From VFJQ01 sp044226525 (lineage in GTDB: Bacteria > Verrucomicrobiota > Verrucomicrobiia > Chthoniobacterales > Chthoniobacteraceae), in NCBI GenBank assembly GCA_044226525.1, contig JBGAGV010000009.1, positions 62,001-126,000 of the forward strand: a stretch of 64,000 bases of DNA, in the 5' to 3' direction. Shown here piece by piece: positions 25,717 to 41,695 of this stretch. The notes beneath the pieces are model-generated. The model saw only the letters and a program-made list of their open reading frames with translations. It did no database searches and was not told the DNA's origin. The position numbers and the translations under genes are program-made. Each line of letters starts with the position of its first letter. Position 1 is the first letter of the stretch.

Positions 25717-27078
25717 ATGAGCACTCCCCTCCCGTTCCACATCAGCCGCCGCCGGTTCCTCCAGACCAGCGCCGCGACGCTCGCTCTTTACACCCTCGGC
25801 GCCGACGCGCTCGACATCACCGGCAAGCCCCGCCGCGTCGGCCTCATCGGTGCGGGGTGGTATGGGAAGAGCGACTTGTGGCGGCTGCTCCAGGTGGCGC
25901 CGGTCGAAGTGGTGTCGCTCTGCGATCCCGACAAAAACATGCTGGCGGGTGCGGTCGAAATCCTCAGCCAGCGCGTGAAGTCGAAGACGGCGCCGCGGCT
26001 CTATAGCGACTATCGCGAGATGCTGAAGCAGAAGGACCTCGACCTGGTGCTGATCGGCTCGCCCGACCACTGGCACGCACTCCATTGCATCGCGGCGATC
26101 GAAGCGGGCGCGGATGTTTATTGCCAGAAACCGATCAGCCGCGATGTGCGTGAGGGCGAGGCGATGCTCGACGCCGCCCGCAAGCACCAGCGAGTCGTGC
26201 AGATTGGCACGCAGCGGAAAAGCACGCCGCATCTCATCGACGTGAAGAAGCAGATCGTCGAAGCGGGCCTGCTCGGCGCGATCGGCCACGTGGACATGTG
26301 CTGCTATTTCCCCATGCGCGCGAACGGCAATCCGCCCGTCGAACCCGTGCCTGCATTTCTCGACTACGAAATGTGGACCGGATCCGCGCCGCTGCGCCCT
26401 TACGACGGACTCCCGCACAAGCGCTGGTGGCGCACGTTTACCGAATACGGCAACGGGATCGTCGGTGACATGTGCGTGCACATGCTCGACACCGCGCGCT
26501 GGATGCTCGGCCTCGGCTGGCCGAAACGCATCAGCTCCAGCGGCGGCATCTTTGTGCAGAAGGAGGGGAAGTCGAACATCACCGATACGCAGAGCGCGGT
26601 GTTCGAGTTCGAGCACTTCAATTGCAACTGGCAGCATCGCACCTGGGGCCTGCCGGTCGATCCCGATTACCCGTGGGCGCTCTTCATCCACGGCGAAAAG
26701 GGTGTGTTGAAAGCTTCGACGATGCGGGCCGACTTCATCCCGCACGACAAGAACGCCAGGCCGATTCATTTCGATTGCCTGTTCGAGAAAGAAAAATTCC
26801 CCGAGGACACTACGGAGAAAGACATTGAGCTCAACGCCGCGCCAGCCACGCGCCTGCACATGCTCGACTTTCTCGCCGCGGTCGAGAAGCGTGGCAAACC
26901 CGTCGCCGACATCGAGCAAGGCCACATCTCCACGGCAAGCTGCATCCTCGCCAACGTCGCCATGAAACTCGGCCGCGCGCTCCGCTACGATCCCGAGAAG
27001 CGCATCGTCACTGGCGACGAAGAAGCGACGAAGCTCCTGCGCCGCGACTACCGCGCTCCGTGGACGCACCCGGCTTGA
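25717..27078 (+). CDS. Tat-exported Gfo/Idh/MocA-family oxidoreductase
   Basis: 453 residues with a twin-arginine signal (ISRRRFLQTSAATLALYTLGADA). The NAD(P)-binding Rossmann domain follows: VGLIGAGWYGKSDL, later VLIGSPDHWHALHCIAAIEAGADVY across two motifs, with the catalytic Lys region YCQKPIS. The C-terminal alpha/beta domain includes GNGIVGDMCVHMLDTARWML. This exported Gfo/Idh/MocA type is abundant in Planctomycetes and Verrucomicrobia and is usually linked to sugar metabolism; the substrate is unknown. The ATG at 25717 was chosen because it places the Tat motif near the N-terminus. Confidence 0.9.
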   Translation: MSTPLPFHISRRRFLQTSAATLALYTLGADALDITGKPRRVGLIGAGWYGKSDLWRLLQVAPVEVVSLCDPDKNMLAGAVEILSQRVKSKTAPRLYSDYREMLKQKDLDLVLIGSPDHWHALHCIAAIEAGADVYCQKPISRDVREGEAMLDAARKHQRVVQIGTQRKSTPHLIDVKKQIVEAGLLGAIGHVDMCCYFPMRANGNPPVEPVPAFLDYEMWTGSAPLRPYDGLPHKRWWRTFTEYGNGIVGDMCVHMLDTARWMLGLGWPKRISSSGGIFVQKEGKSNITDTQSAVFEFEHFNCNWQHRTWGLPVDPDYPWALFIHGEKGVLKASTMRADFIPHDKNARPIHFDCLFEKEKFPEDTTEKDIELNAAPATRLHMLDFLAAVEKRGKPVADIEQGHISTASCILANVAMKLGRALRYDPEKRIVTGDEEATKLLRRDYRAPWTHPA

Positions 27079-27127
27079 GGCGGGGTGGATGAGTGGCCCG
27101 GCTCACGGTTAAGAAACGGGGGGCTGA

Positions 27128-28042
27128 TTATTCCGCTTCCGCTTCGAGTAACTCGACTTCGAGGCGCTTGAGCCCTTCGGCGTAAAAACGATCGCGCACC
27201 GCGCCGACGTAATGCCGCGCGATGATGTCTTTCGACGCGTGTTTCTTGAGCGACACTTCGTAGGTCCTCGGCAGCAGGCCGCCGCGCCCGAGCCGCGAGG
27301 CGCACAGCGCAAAGAGCGTCTGCTCCACGCGCCAGATGTGGCCGCGCAGGATGGACGTGATGGCCAGGGCGCGGTCGCAGAAATCGAAATCGATGGCCGG
27401 TTTGTAGAGCAGGCACAGGCCGCTGTTTACCCGGCTCCACAGCTTCACGTTCAGTTCTTCGCGCGCTTCGCCGGCGGTGATGAGTGCGGCTTCCTGCACG
27501 TCTTCATTGAACCAGCAGTCCTTCGCGAGCGGCTTGGTGGCCCAGTCGATGATCTCGCCGGGGCGTTTGAAAAAGAGCACGTCGCTGTCGAGCACGATGA
27601 AGCGGTCGCCCTGCGCATAGTGCGCCATGTCGAACAGCTTCATGCCAAGCGGATGGGTGTTGCGATAGTCGAGGCAGAACGGGAAGGGGAGCAGCGCTTT
27701 CGCGAGGTCTGCGTCGGCCTCACCGCGAGAAATGATGCGGCAGAGCGGGAATAGCTCCGTGAACAGTTCGATGGCTTCCTCCGGCAGAGTGCCGTCGTCG
27801 TGAATGACGATCGGCCAGCCGGTTTCGGTAAAGTGGAGAAAGCTCGCCAGCGCCCATCCGGCGAGCCGCCAATCCTTGTCGCCGGTGAGGATGTGAATCG
27901 GCACCTTGACCGGTTCTTCGCCCCAAAAAGCCCACGACCATTCCTCGATGCGGGGAAGGGTTTGGTAGTCGTGATAGGCGGCGCCCCAGCCGCGTTTGAA
28001 GTCGCGCCGGAACTGCCACCAGAGACGGCCTGGTGAGATCAT
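27128..28042 (-). CDS. glycosyltransferase, GT-A type, last gene of the NRPS operon
   Basis: 304 residues. N-terminal strand motif VPIHILTGDKDWRLAGWAL, then DRFIVLDSDVLFFKRP with the D-x-D metal/nucleotide-sugar motif, and VNSGLCLLYKP and RVEQTLFALCASR later, as in processive-like GT-A enzymes of LPS/EPS loci. It starts three bases after the stop of the preceding GT2 gene, so it belongs to the operon that begins with the NRPS. Its C-terminus (ARHYVGAVRDRFYAEGL) is clearly related to the partial gene at the right edge of the window. Donor and acceptor unknown. Confidence 0.78.
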   Translation of the reverse strand: MISPGRLWWQFRRDFKRGWGAAYHDYQTLPRIEEWSWAFWGEEPVKVPIHILTGDKDWRLAGWALASFLHFTETGWPIVIHDDGTLPEEAIELFTELFPLCRIISRGEADADLAKALLPFPFCLDYRNTHPLGMKLFDMAHYAQGDRFIVLDSDVLFFKRPGEIIDWATKPLAKDCWFNEDVQEAALITAGEAREELNVKLWSRVNSGLCLLYKPAIDFDFCDRALAITSILRGHIWRVEQTLFALCASRLGRGGLLPRTYEVSLKKHASKDIIARHYVGAVRDRFYAEGLKRLEVELLEAEAE

Positions 28043-28045
28043 GGG

Positions 28046-28948
28046 CTAGTGGGCGTCCGTATCTGCCCGGTGAAAGAACCGGATGCAAGCCCTCTTCGCG
28101 CGGTCCCTTGCGGCGGAACTGTGCAGGAGCCAGCCGGGATTTCTGAGCAGTGCGCGGAGAAAGGAGGGTCGGCTGGCTGGATCGCTGGACTGGTAAAGGT
28201 CGTAGCTGAGGTCCGCGGCGATGCGGTCGCGCAGGGCTGCGTCGAGGGGCGGGTTGGCCGCGAGCGCGCGTCCCACGATTTCGCGAATCTCATCGGCGGC
28301 CTGACGACTGGCGGAGGATTTCTGCGCCTCGTGCAGGCGGAATTGCACCAGTGGGCGGGGCAGCCGTTTCACCCGCGCATTCGCGAGAAAGCAGCGCACC
28401 CAGTAGTCGAAATCGAAGGCGAGGTTGTAGCGGGTGTCGAAGCTGCCGACGCGTTCCCAAAGGCGGCGCCGAAAAAACACCTCGGGCTGAACCCACTGCC
28501 GATCGGCCCACCACACGCGTTGCAGGTCGAGCACTTCGCCGAGCGTGGAAATGTTTCCCGCGTGGTGGCCTTGCGACCGGCCCTCCGCATTGATCCACTC
28601 CACTTCGCCATAGACGAGGTCGAGTTCGGGATCCTCTGCGAACGCTGCTGCGACGGCGCCGAGGACGCCCGGCAGGAGCACGTCGTCGGCGTTGATGAAG
28701 CCGAGGATTTCTCCGGTGGTGCGCGCCATGCCCTTGTTCAGCGCATCGGTCTGGCCGCGATCTTTCTCTGACATCCACCAGGCGAGCCGCGCCTCGTAGC
28801 TGCGGATGATTTCCACGGTGCCGTCGGTGCTGGCGCCGTCCACGATGCCGTATTCCAGTTCCACCACGTCCTGCGCCAGGACGGAGTCGATGGTCGCACG
28901 GATGAACCGCGCTGCCTGAAAGCATGGGGTGACGAGCGAAATCTTCAT
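28046..28948 (-). CDS. family 2 glycosyltransferase
   Basis: 300-residue inverting GT-A glycosyltransferase. It opens with MKISLVTPCFQAARFIRATI, then YGIVDGASTDGT, MSEKDRGQTDALNKGM and the metal-binding FINADDVLLPG. RFDxxYWVR-like acceptor-side elements are seen in LAFDFDYWVRCF. The start overlaps the stop of the upstream double-GT2 gene as ATGA, so translation is coupled. A role in assembling a glycan that is exported by the adjoining ABC transporter is likely. Confidence 0.88.
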   Translation of the reverse strand: MKISLVTPCFQAARFIRATIDSVLAQDVVELEYGIVDGASTDGTVEIIRSYEARLAWWMSEKDRGQTDALNKGMARTTGEILGFINADDVLLPGVLGAVAAAFAEDPELDLVYGEVEWINAEGRSQGHHAGNISTLGEVLDLQRVWWADRQWVQPEVFFRRRLWERVGSFDTRYNLAFDFDYWVRCFLANARVKRLPRPLVQFRLHEAQKSSASRQAADEIREIVGRALAANPPLDAALRDRIAADLSYDLYQSSDPASRPSFLRALLRNPGWLLHSSAARDRAKRACIRFFHRADTDAH

Positions 28949-30861
28949 GCGCCTGGAACCGGCGTCGCGGTCTGATAGATCGCGAGGTCCCGGCGCGCTT
29001 CGTCGCGGGCGGCGCGCTCGATCGCATCGAAACGGCGGGTGCGGGGATCGATGTGCCACGACTCATACCACTTCAGCAGCCGTTCGGAGCGCGAGGGGCG
29101 CGGCATCACGACGGTGCGGAAGGACGCCAGCACCGTGGCCGAGTAGTGAATGCCGCGAGCGAGCCGTTCGAGATACGATTGTTCGATGCGGCTGGCTGGC
29201 ATGAGGTGGTCGAGCTCGAGCGCGGCGAATTGTCCCGTGCCGAGCCCGAGATCGAGCGCGGTGAGCGCGAGGTCGGTGTCGCCGCAACTGGTGAGCTTTC
29301 CACCGACACGATCGAGGGCCGCGCGCGCCGGTTGCTCCGCGAGGGTCCTGGCATAGGCCTCGGCCACTTTGCGTCGGACCGCCATGCCTGCGCCGATTGG
29401 CACCGGTTGGTCGTTACCGAAGACATTCGACCAGCGGTCCGTCTCGAACTGCCGGATGCCGAGCAGGTGCCAGTAAGGTTTCGTCCAGTTTTCGGGCGTT
29501 TTTTCCCAACGCGGATGGCATTGTCCGCCCCACGCACCGAGCACGGGCCAGAGCTGAGCCAGTTCCAAGGCGTAGGCGAGGAAGTCCGGCGCGAGCACAT
29601 TGTCGTCGTCCACGAGCACGAAGAGGTCGCTGCGCGCTTCGCGAAATCCGCGCAGGCGCGCGTGCGTGAGCCCCGTGCGATCCTCCCGCACCACGCGCGA
29701 ATTTGGATGCCACTCGAGGCGCGGTTCGCGCTTGAGCGGCGGAGTGCTGGCGTTGTCGATCACGACCAGTTCCCAGCGATCAAGCGGCAGTGTCTGCTTT
29801 TGCAGCCCTTCGAGCGTGGCAGCGAAATAATCGGTTCGTGGGTTGTGCGTGCAGAGGATCACGCTGACCGAGCAGCCACGGCCCTCGGAAAGGCCAGACG
29901 GTTTCGCGCACAAGGGACGCACTGGGGCAGGCTGGGGCTTCGCGCGCACCGGATGCCGGGCGAAGGCGCGGATGGCCGCGGCTTGTCCGCGAAGGCGCGC
30001 ACGCTCGATCCTACGCAGCCGCGCACCGACGAAAAACGACTGATAGAAACGCAGGAGGCGCTGAGCACGCGAAGGCACGAAAGGCATGATGCCGTGCGCC
30101 TGCTGCAGCATCATGCCGGAGAAACTGAGTGCCTCGATGAGCCGGAGCAGATAACCCGGTTCCACCCGATTTTTCGGAATGAGATGGGTCAGCTTCGTCT
30201 GCCGGAAGACGCCTTTGCCAAAGCCGAGTCCCACCGCGGTGAAAGCGATGTCGGAGTCTTCGCTGCCGATGAGTTGACCACCCGTTCGACCGAGCGCGCG
30301 GCGCACGGGGTCGTTTTCTACCAGGCTGGCGTAAGCATCGGCGACTTCGCGCCGCACACACATCCCAGCGCCGACCGGCACGGATTTTAGCTCGAAGAGC
30401 AGGTTCGACCAGATGTCGCTGGCGAGAGGGCGCACGCCGATCCAGTGCCAGTAACGCCGCGTCCATTCGGCTGGCGCCACTTCGAACTCGCCCAGGGTCT
30501 GCCCGCCCCACACGCCGAGCTGCGGCCATTGCCGGTTGATCGCGAGCGTCTGTTCGAGGTAATCGGGCGCGAGCACGTTGTCGTCGTCCACGAAGAGGAG
30601 CAGCGGGGCTCGCGTTTCGTGAATCGCACGAAGGCGCGCGGCCGTGAGTCCGAGCGTTTCCTCGCGCACGACGTGCGGGCGCACCTTGCGCTCGACGTCG
30701 AGCCACGAGAGCACTTCGGGGTTCGATGCGTTATCGATGATCAGCAGGCTCCAGCGCTCGGGCGCTAGCGTTTGCGCGTCGAGTCCCTCCAGCGCGCGCA
30801 GCAGGTATTCGCGGCGCGGATTGTGCGTGCAGATGACGACGCTGATCTCCGCGCCTCTCAT
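28945..30861 (-). CDS. tandem GT2-GT2 fusion glycosyltransferase
   Basis: 638 residues consisting of two homologous family-2 domains. The first (about 1-310) has ISVVICTHNPRREYL, LLIIDNASNPEV and FVDDDNVLAPDYLEQ. The second (about 325-638) repeats the order with VSVILCTHNPRTDYF, LVVIDNASTPPL and LVDDDNVLAPDFLAY, plus matching IGAGMCVRREVA / IGAGMAVRRKVA blocks. Both keep the DDDN metal motif, so both may be active. The ATG at 30861 was chosen because it overlaps the methyltransferase stop as ATGA; longer frames are antisense noise. The gene arose by internal duplication. Confidence 0.88.
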   Translation of the reverse strand: MRGAEISVVICTHNPRREYLLRALEGLDAQTLAPERWSLLIIDNASNPEVLSWLDVERKVRPHVVREETLGLTAARLRAIHETRAPLLLFVDDDNVLAPDYLEQTLAINRQWPQLGVWGGQTLGEFEVAPAEWTRRYWHWIGVRPLASDIWSNLLFELKSVPVGAGMCVRREVADAYASLVENDPVRRALGRTGGQLIGSEDSDIAFTAVGLGFGKGVFRQTKLTHLIPKNRVEPGYLLRLIEALSFSGMMLQQAHGIMPFVPSRAQRLLRFYQSFFVGARLRRIERARLRGQAAAIRAFARHPVRAKPQPAPVRPLCAKPSGLSEGRGCSVSVILCTHNPRTDYFAATLEGLQKQTLPLDRWELVVIDNASTPPLKREPRLEWHPNSRVVREDRTGLTHARLRGFREARSDLFVLVDDDNVLAPDFLAYALELAQLWPVLGAWGGQCHPRWEKTPENWTKPYWHLLGIRQFETDRWSNVFGNDQPVPIGAGMAVRRKVAEAYARTLAEQPARAALDRVGGKLTSCGDTDLALTALDLGLGTGQFAALELDHLMPASRIEQSYLERLARGIHYSATVLASFRTVVMPRPSRSERLLKWYESWHIDPRTRRFDAIERAARDEARRDLAIYQTATPVPGA

Positions 30862-31538
30862 GGATCGACCAGGGGCCATCGCGCCCAGGTGGCGCGGCGA
30901 ATCCAGATGAGGCTTTCCTGCCGCCCAACGAGCACCCATTCACCGCTGGCAAGCAACTCGCCCACGGCTTTCCCGACCCCGGCGAACGTCGTGGCATCGT
31001 GAAACACCAGCAATCCCTGTGACGCGAGGTGCGGAGCCATGGCGGCTGCGTCCGCCTTGGTCGCCTCATACGAGTGGTCGGCATCGATGAAGGCGAGGTG
31101 AACCGGCGGTTGCACGTCTTCCGCGGTGATCTCGGCGGTGCGCTTGCGTAGGATGCGGACGCGATCGGTGACGCCGGCGATATTGTGCTGGAAATCCGCG
31201 AACGTGTCGCGCAGCCCGTCGGGCATGGTCTCGTTCTTCCACATGTCGATTGACACGACTGTGCCGCCATTCGTTGCGATGCCTGCGGCGAGGAAACAGG
31301 TGGAGGCGCCGAGGTAGGAGCCCAGTTCCACGATGTTCGAGCCGGGCGCCAATCCCGACGCGAGCCGGTAGAGCGTTTCGAGTTCGCCCCGGGTCGTGTA
31401 AGTGCGAATCGTGGCGGCATTCGGCACGCCGCGATACGCGCACTCCAGTTCGATGCGGCGGCGCTCCACGCGCTCGGCGAGATGACGCAAACGAGTGGCC
31501 GCACTGCGAAAGATGCGAAGTAGTATGGGGGCGTTCAT
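30858..31538 (-). CDS. class I SAM methyltransferase (Methyltransf_24-like)
   Basis: 226 residues. Motif I is IVELGSYLGASTCFLAAGI, followed by VVSIDMWKNE, then LAFIDADHSYEATKADAAA and GLLVFHDATTFAGVGKA, the pattern of the cephalosporin-hydroxylase/Methyltransf_24 group often found in polysaccharide loci. It overlaps both neighbours as ATGA (31535-31538 and 30858-30861). It may methylate a sugar, possibly the chain-terminating residue recognised by the exporter ATPase, as in Wzm/Wzt O-antigen systems; the substrate is not shown by sequence. Confidence 0.82.
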   Translation of the reverse strand: MNAPILLRIFRSAATRLRHLAERVERRRIELECAYRGVPNAATIRTYTTRGELETLYRLASGLAPGSNIVELGSYLGASTCFLAAGIATNGGTVVSIDMWKNETMPDGLRDTFADFQHNIAGVTDRVRILRKRTAEITAEDVQPPVHLAFIDADHSYEATKADAAAMAPHLASQGLLVFHDATTFAGVGKAVGELLASGEWVLVGRQESLIWIRRATWARWPLVDP

Positions 31539-32815
31539 CGCAGAGCTCCGGCTGGTTCGCCTGGAGCGGGCGCTCCGCTCGGCAGATAGGTGTAGCTGCT
31601 GGCTGGCACGACGTAGCCGTGATCGGGCGCATGCTCGAAGGTGCGTCCCTGCGTGGGCGAGCGATCGACTTCAAAACCCACGGCGCGGCCGATCATGTCG
31701 TAAGGTTCGGTGAAGTGCGGGCCGGCCCAGAGCGTGAGGGAATAGCGGCCGGGAATGAGCGGTGGCAGCTCGATGGTGACGTGCACAGTGTGTTCGGACG
31801 CGGTGTCGGAAATGAATGGTGTGATGGTGGGAATCGCCTGCATGACCGAAGCGCCGAGCGAGTTTTGGATGTCCACCGAGACGAACGCGGCGCGATGCGG
31901 GGCGGTGGTGCGGAAGTTCATCTCGACGTGGAGCAACTGGCGTGGCGGCTCTCCTTCGAGCCGCATCTTTGCGGTTTCGAGCTGGAGCAGGCGGGGTGGC
32001 TCGTCCGCACCGCGCCTCCAGGTGTCGCTGTCTTCGCCGCCACGCTCGAGGTAACGCGCGAGCACGGTGCGGGTATCGCCCACGGAAGCGACGCGGCCGT
32101 TTTCGAGCATGATGGCGTGATTGCAGAGCGACTGGACGGCCCCCATGTTGTGACTCACGAACAACACGGTGCGCCCACGGGTGGCCACGTCCTGCATTTT
32201 GCCGAGACACTTTTTCTGGAACGCGACGTCGCCGACCGCGAGCACTTCATCCACGACGAGAATTTCCGGTTCGAGATGCGCGGCGACGGCGAACGCAAGC
32301 CGCACATACATGCCGCTGGAGTAACGCTTCACCGGGGTGTCGAGGAAGGGGCCGATCTCGGCGAATTCGACGATTTCGTCGAATTTTTGCGCAATCTCCG
32401 CGCGCTTCATGCCGAGGATGGCACCGTTGAGGAAGATGTTTTCGCGTCCGGTCAGGTCGGGGTGAAAACCGGTGCCGACTTCGAGCAGTGACGCGACGCG
32501 CCCGCCGAGCACGGCCCGGCCGTGAGTGGGTTCGGTGATGCGGGAGAGCAGCTTGAGAAGGGTGGATTTGCCCGCGCCGTTGCGTCCGATGATGCCGACA
32601 ACCTGCCCTTGCTGCACGTTGAAAGACACATCGCGCACGGCCCAGAATTCGTCTGGCTCTTCGCCGGCCCGCGATTTTGGGATGAGCAGTGAAGATGGCG
32701 GCACCTTGGCTTTGCGCCCGAACCATTTGCCGATGGTGTCGCGAATGCTCGTGGTGCCGATGCTGCCGAGCCGGTAGAGCTTGCCGAGTTGATCGACTTC
32801 GATGATGGCGCTCAT
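31535..32815 (-). CDS. polysaccharide ABC exporter ATPase with C-terminal binding domain (Wzt type)
   Basis: 426 residues. The nucleotide-binding domain (about 1-250) contains Walker A GRNGAGKSTLLK, signature RYSSGMYVRLAFAVA and Walker B EILVVDEVLAVGD, the sequence style of the TagH/Wzt/KpsT group. A C-terminal beta-sandwich extension (about 280-426; HVEMNFRTTAPHRAAFVSVD, IELPPLIPGRYSLTLWAG) matches the place of the Wzt glycan-recognition domain, which in E. coli O9a binds the modified terminus of the finished polymer. It overlaps the permease and methyltransferase genes as ATGA. Confidence 0.9.
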   Translation of the reverse strand: MSAIIEVDQLGKLYRLGSIGTTSIRDTIGKWFGRKAKVPPSSLLIPKSRAGEEPDEFWAVRDVSFNVQQGQVVGIIGRNGAGKSTLLKLLSRITEPTHGRAVLGGRVASLLEVGTGFHPDLTGRENIFLNGAILGMKRAEIAQKFDEIVEFAEIGPFLDTPVKRYSSGMYVRLAFAVAAHLEPEILVVDEVLAVGDVAFQKKCLGKMQDVATRGRTVLFVSHNMGAVQSLCNHAIMLENGRVASVGDTRTVLARYLERGGEDSDTWRRGADEPPRLLQLETAKMRLEGEPPRQLLHVEMNFRTTAPHRAAFVSVDIQNSLGASVMQAIPTITPFISDTASEHTVHVTIELPPLIPGRYSLTLWAGPHFTEPYDMIGRAVGFEVDRSPTQGRTFEHAPDHGYVVPASSYTYLPSGAPAPGEPAGALR

Positions 32816-33666
32816 ACGTTGTCGATGGCTGTGCGTTCGGCGCTTTGAAAGGCGATGACGCCGGTGAGGAGCAGCACCACGGCAAAGAGAGCGGAGGTGG
32901 CGACCAGCGCCGGCGGCAGCGTGCCCTGGCCGAGCAGGCACCAGTGAAACATTTCCACCGGCACCGACATCGGGTTGATCCATGCGACCCAGGCGAAACG
33001 ATCCATCACCTTCGACAACGGATAAATAACCGGAGTCGCAAACATCCAGAGCTGCACGATGAATTGGTTCAGGTGGACGAGGTCCCGATATTTCGCGGTG
33101 GTCGATGCCATCCAGAGCCCCACGCCGAGGCTCACGACGGCGACGTGTAGAATCGCCAGCGGCAAAAGCAGCAGGCGCCACGTCGGCGCATACTGGTGCG
33201 CGACGAGACCGTAATAGAGCGCGATCAAAACGAACGGAACCATCTGCATGAGAATCGCGGCGAGATTCGAGGTGAGCGCGGCGACCGGCACGACGAGGCG
33301 CGGGAACCAGACCTTGCTGAAAAGGTGATGATTCGTGAGGAACGTGCTGCTCGCGGTGACGATGCTTTGCGAGAAGTAATTCCACGCGAGCTGACCGCTG
33401 AGATAGAAGAGTGGCGGTGGCACGCCGTCGGTCGAAATCTTCGCCACGCGGGAGAAGATGATGACGAAGACCGCGGTGGTGAGGAGCGGCTGGAAGAAGT
33501 GCCACAGAGGCCCGAGCAACGTCTGCTGATAACGCGCCAGCCAGTCGCGCCGCACGAGCAGCATGAGAAGGTCGCGATATTCCCACAGTTCGCGGAGGTC
33601 GAAGCGCAGCCATCCGCGCCGGGGTTCGATGACGACCTGGTAGTTCGGCGTGCTTAGTTCAGGCAT
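32812..33666 (-). CDS. polysaccharide ABC exporter permease (Wzm/ABC-2 type)
   Basis: 284 residues with six predicted transmembrane helices. The cytoplasmic N-terminus ends in DLLMLLVRRDWLARYQQTLLGPLWHFFQPL, split by the amphipathic entry helix, as in Wzm/TagG permeases. TM segments include LLTTAVFVIIFSRVA and LVATSALFAVVLLLTGVIAF, with the YRDLVHLN loop and FATPVIYPLS between them. It pairs with the ATPase whose start overlaps its stop (ATGA). Its own start lies 13 bases inside the phosphopantetheinyl transferase gene. Together they export a polyprenyl-linked glycan or glycoconjugate across the inner membrane. Confidence 0.9.
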   Translation of the reverse strand: MPELSTPNYQVVIEPRRGWLRFDLRELWEYRDLLMLLVRRDWLARYQQTLLGPLWHFFQPLLTTAVFVIIFSRVAKISTDGVPPPLFYLSGQLAWNYFSQSIVTASSTFLTNHHLFSKVWFPRLVVPVAALTSNLAAILMQMVPFVLIALYYGLVAHQYAPTWRLLLLPLAILHVAVVSLGVGLWMASTTAKYRDLVHLNQFIVQLWMFATPVIYPLSKVMDRFAWVAWINPMSVPVEMFHWCLLGQGTLPPALVATSALFAVVLLLTGVIAFQSAERTAIDNV

Positions 33667-34327
33667 TGCCAGCAGGAGAGCTCGAAATCGCCGCCTTCCA
33701 CGGCCAGGGCCGCGGCGAAACCGGCGGCGGGAAAGAAGGAATGAATCGAAAAACGATCCGCATCATCGAACTCCAGCGATTCGCCCAGTCCGAGGCCGCG
33801 CGCTTTGAGCTGCGCTTCGATGCGTGTCCAGATTTCGAAAAACTTCGCGCGGCGTTGCGGTTCGGGTGTGATGCGGAGCTGCCATTGATCTTCAGGCGGA
33901 AAGTAGTGGTCGGAAAGGACCTCGAAGGAAAGGTTTTCGCGCACCGATTCGAGATCGACGCCGATTTCGCGCCCGTGCGTGACCGCGAGGAGCATGAGAT
34001 TTTCCGAGTGGCTGAGATTGAAGCGCAGCGTGGTGCCGGGGAGTGAAGGTTTCCCAAATTCACTGCGCATGAAGAGAAGCGATTGCGGCGCTACCCCTGC
34101 ATAGGGTGCGAGCAGATAACGCAACACGGTGCGCGAAGCGACGTAGCGCCGGCGATCGATTTCATGATGAAAGCGTTCGGCGCGGAGCCATTCGTCCGGC
34201 GAGAGAGAGCGGTCGTCGCCGATTTTTTGTCCGTCGAGCTGCGCCAGCCAGAGGTGCACCTCGCCCGGCCCCAGTTGGGGCGGCTGCCGCACGGGTTCGA
34301 AGACAGGAGGTGCGATGGAGACGGGCG

Positions 34328-34331
<4 letters not shown>
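33654..34331 (-). CDS. 4'-phosphopantetheinyl transferase, Sfp/Gsp type
   Basis: 225 residues. It attaches the phosphopantetheine arm to carrier-protein serines. Motifs: LRYLLAPYAG with SEFGKPSL, LRFNLSHSENLML, the Mg-binding EIGVDLESVREN, and FFEIWTRIEAQLKARGLGL, where the usual W-x-x-K-E-A block reads WTRIEA: the Lys is replaced by Ile while the Glu is kept. It overlaps the PKS/NRPS stop as ATGA. It almost certainly activates the four carrier domains encoded just upstream in the operon. Confidence 0.92.

Positions 34332-41691
<7,360 letters not shown>

Positions 41692-41695
<4 letters not shown>

Noticed and set aside
27079..27127. Intrinsic terminator between the oxidoreductase and the end of the NRPS operon
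   Set aside because: Only a 4-base TGAG/CTCA stem is present, with no T tract; not strong enough to call.
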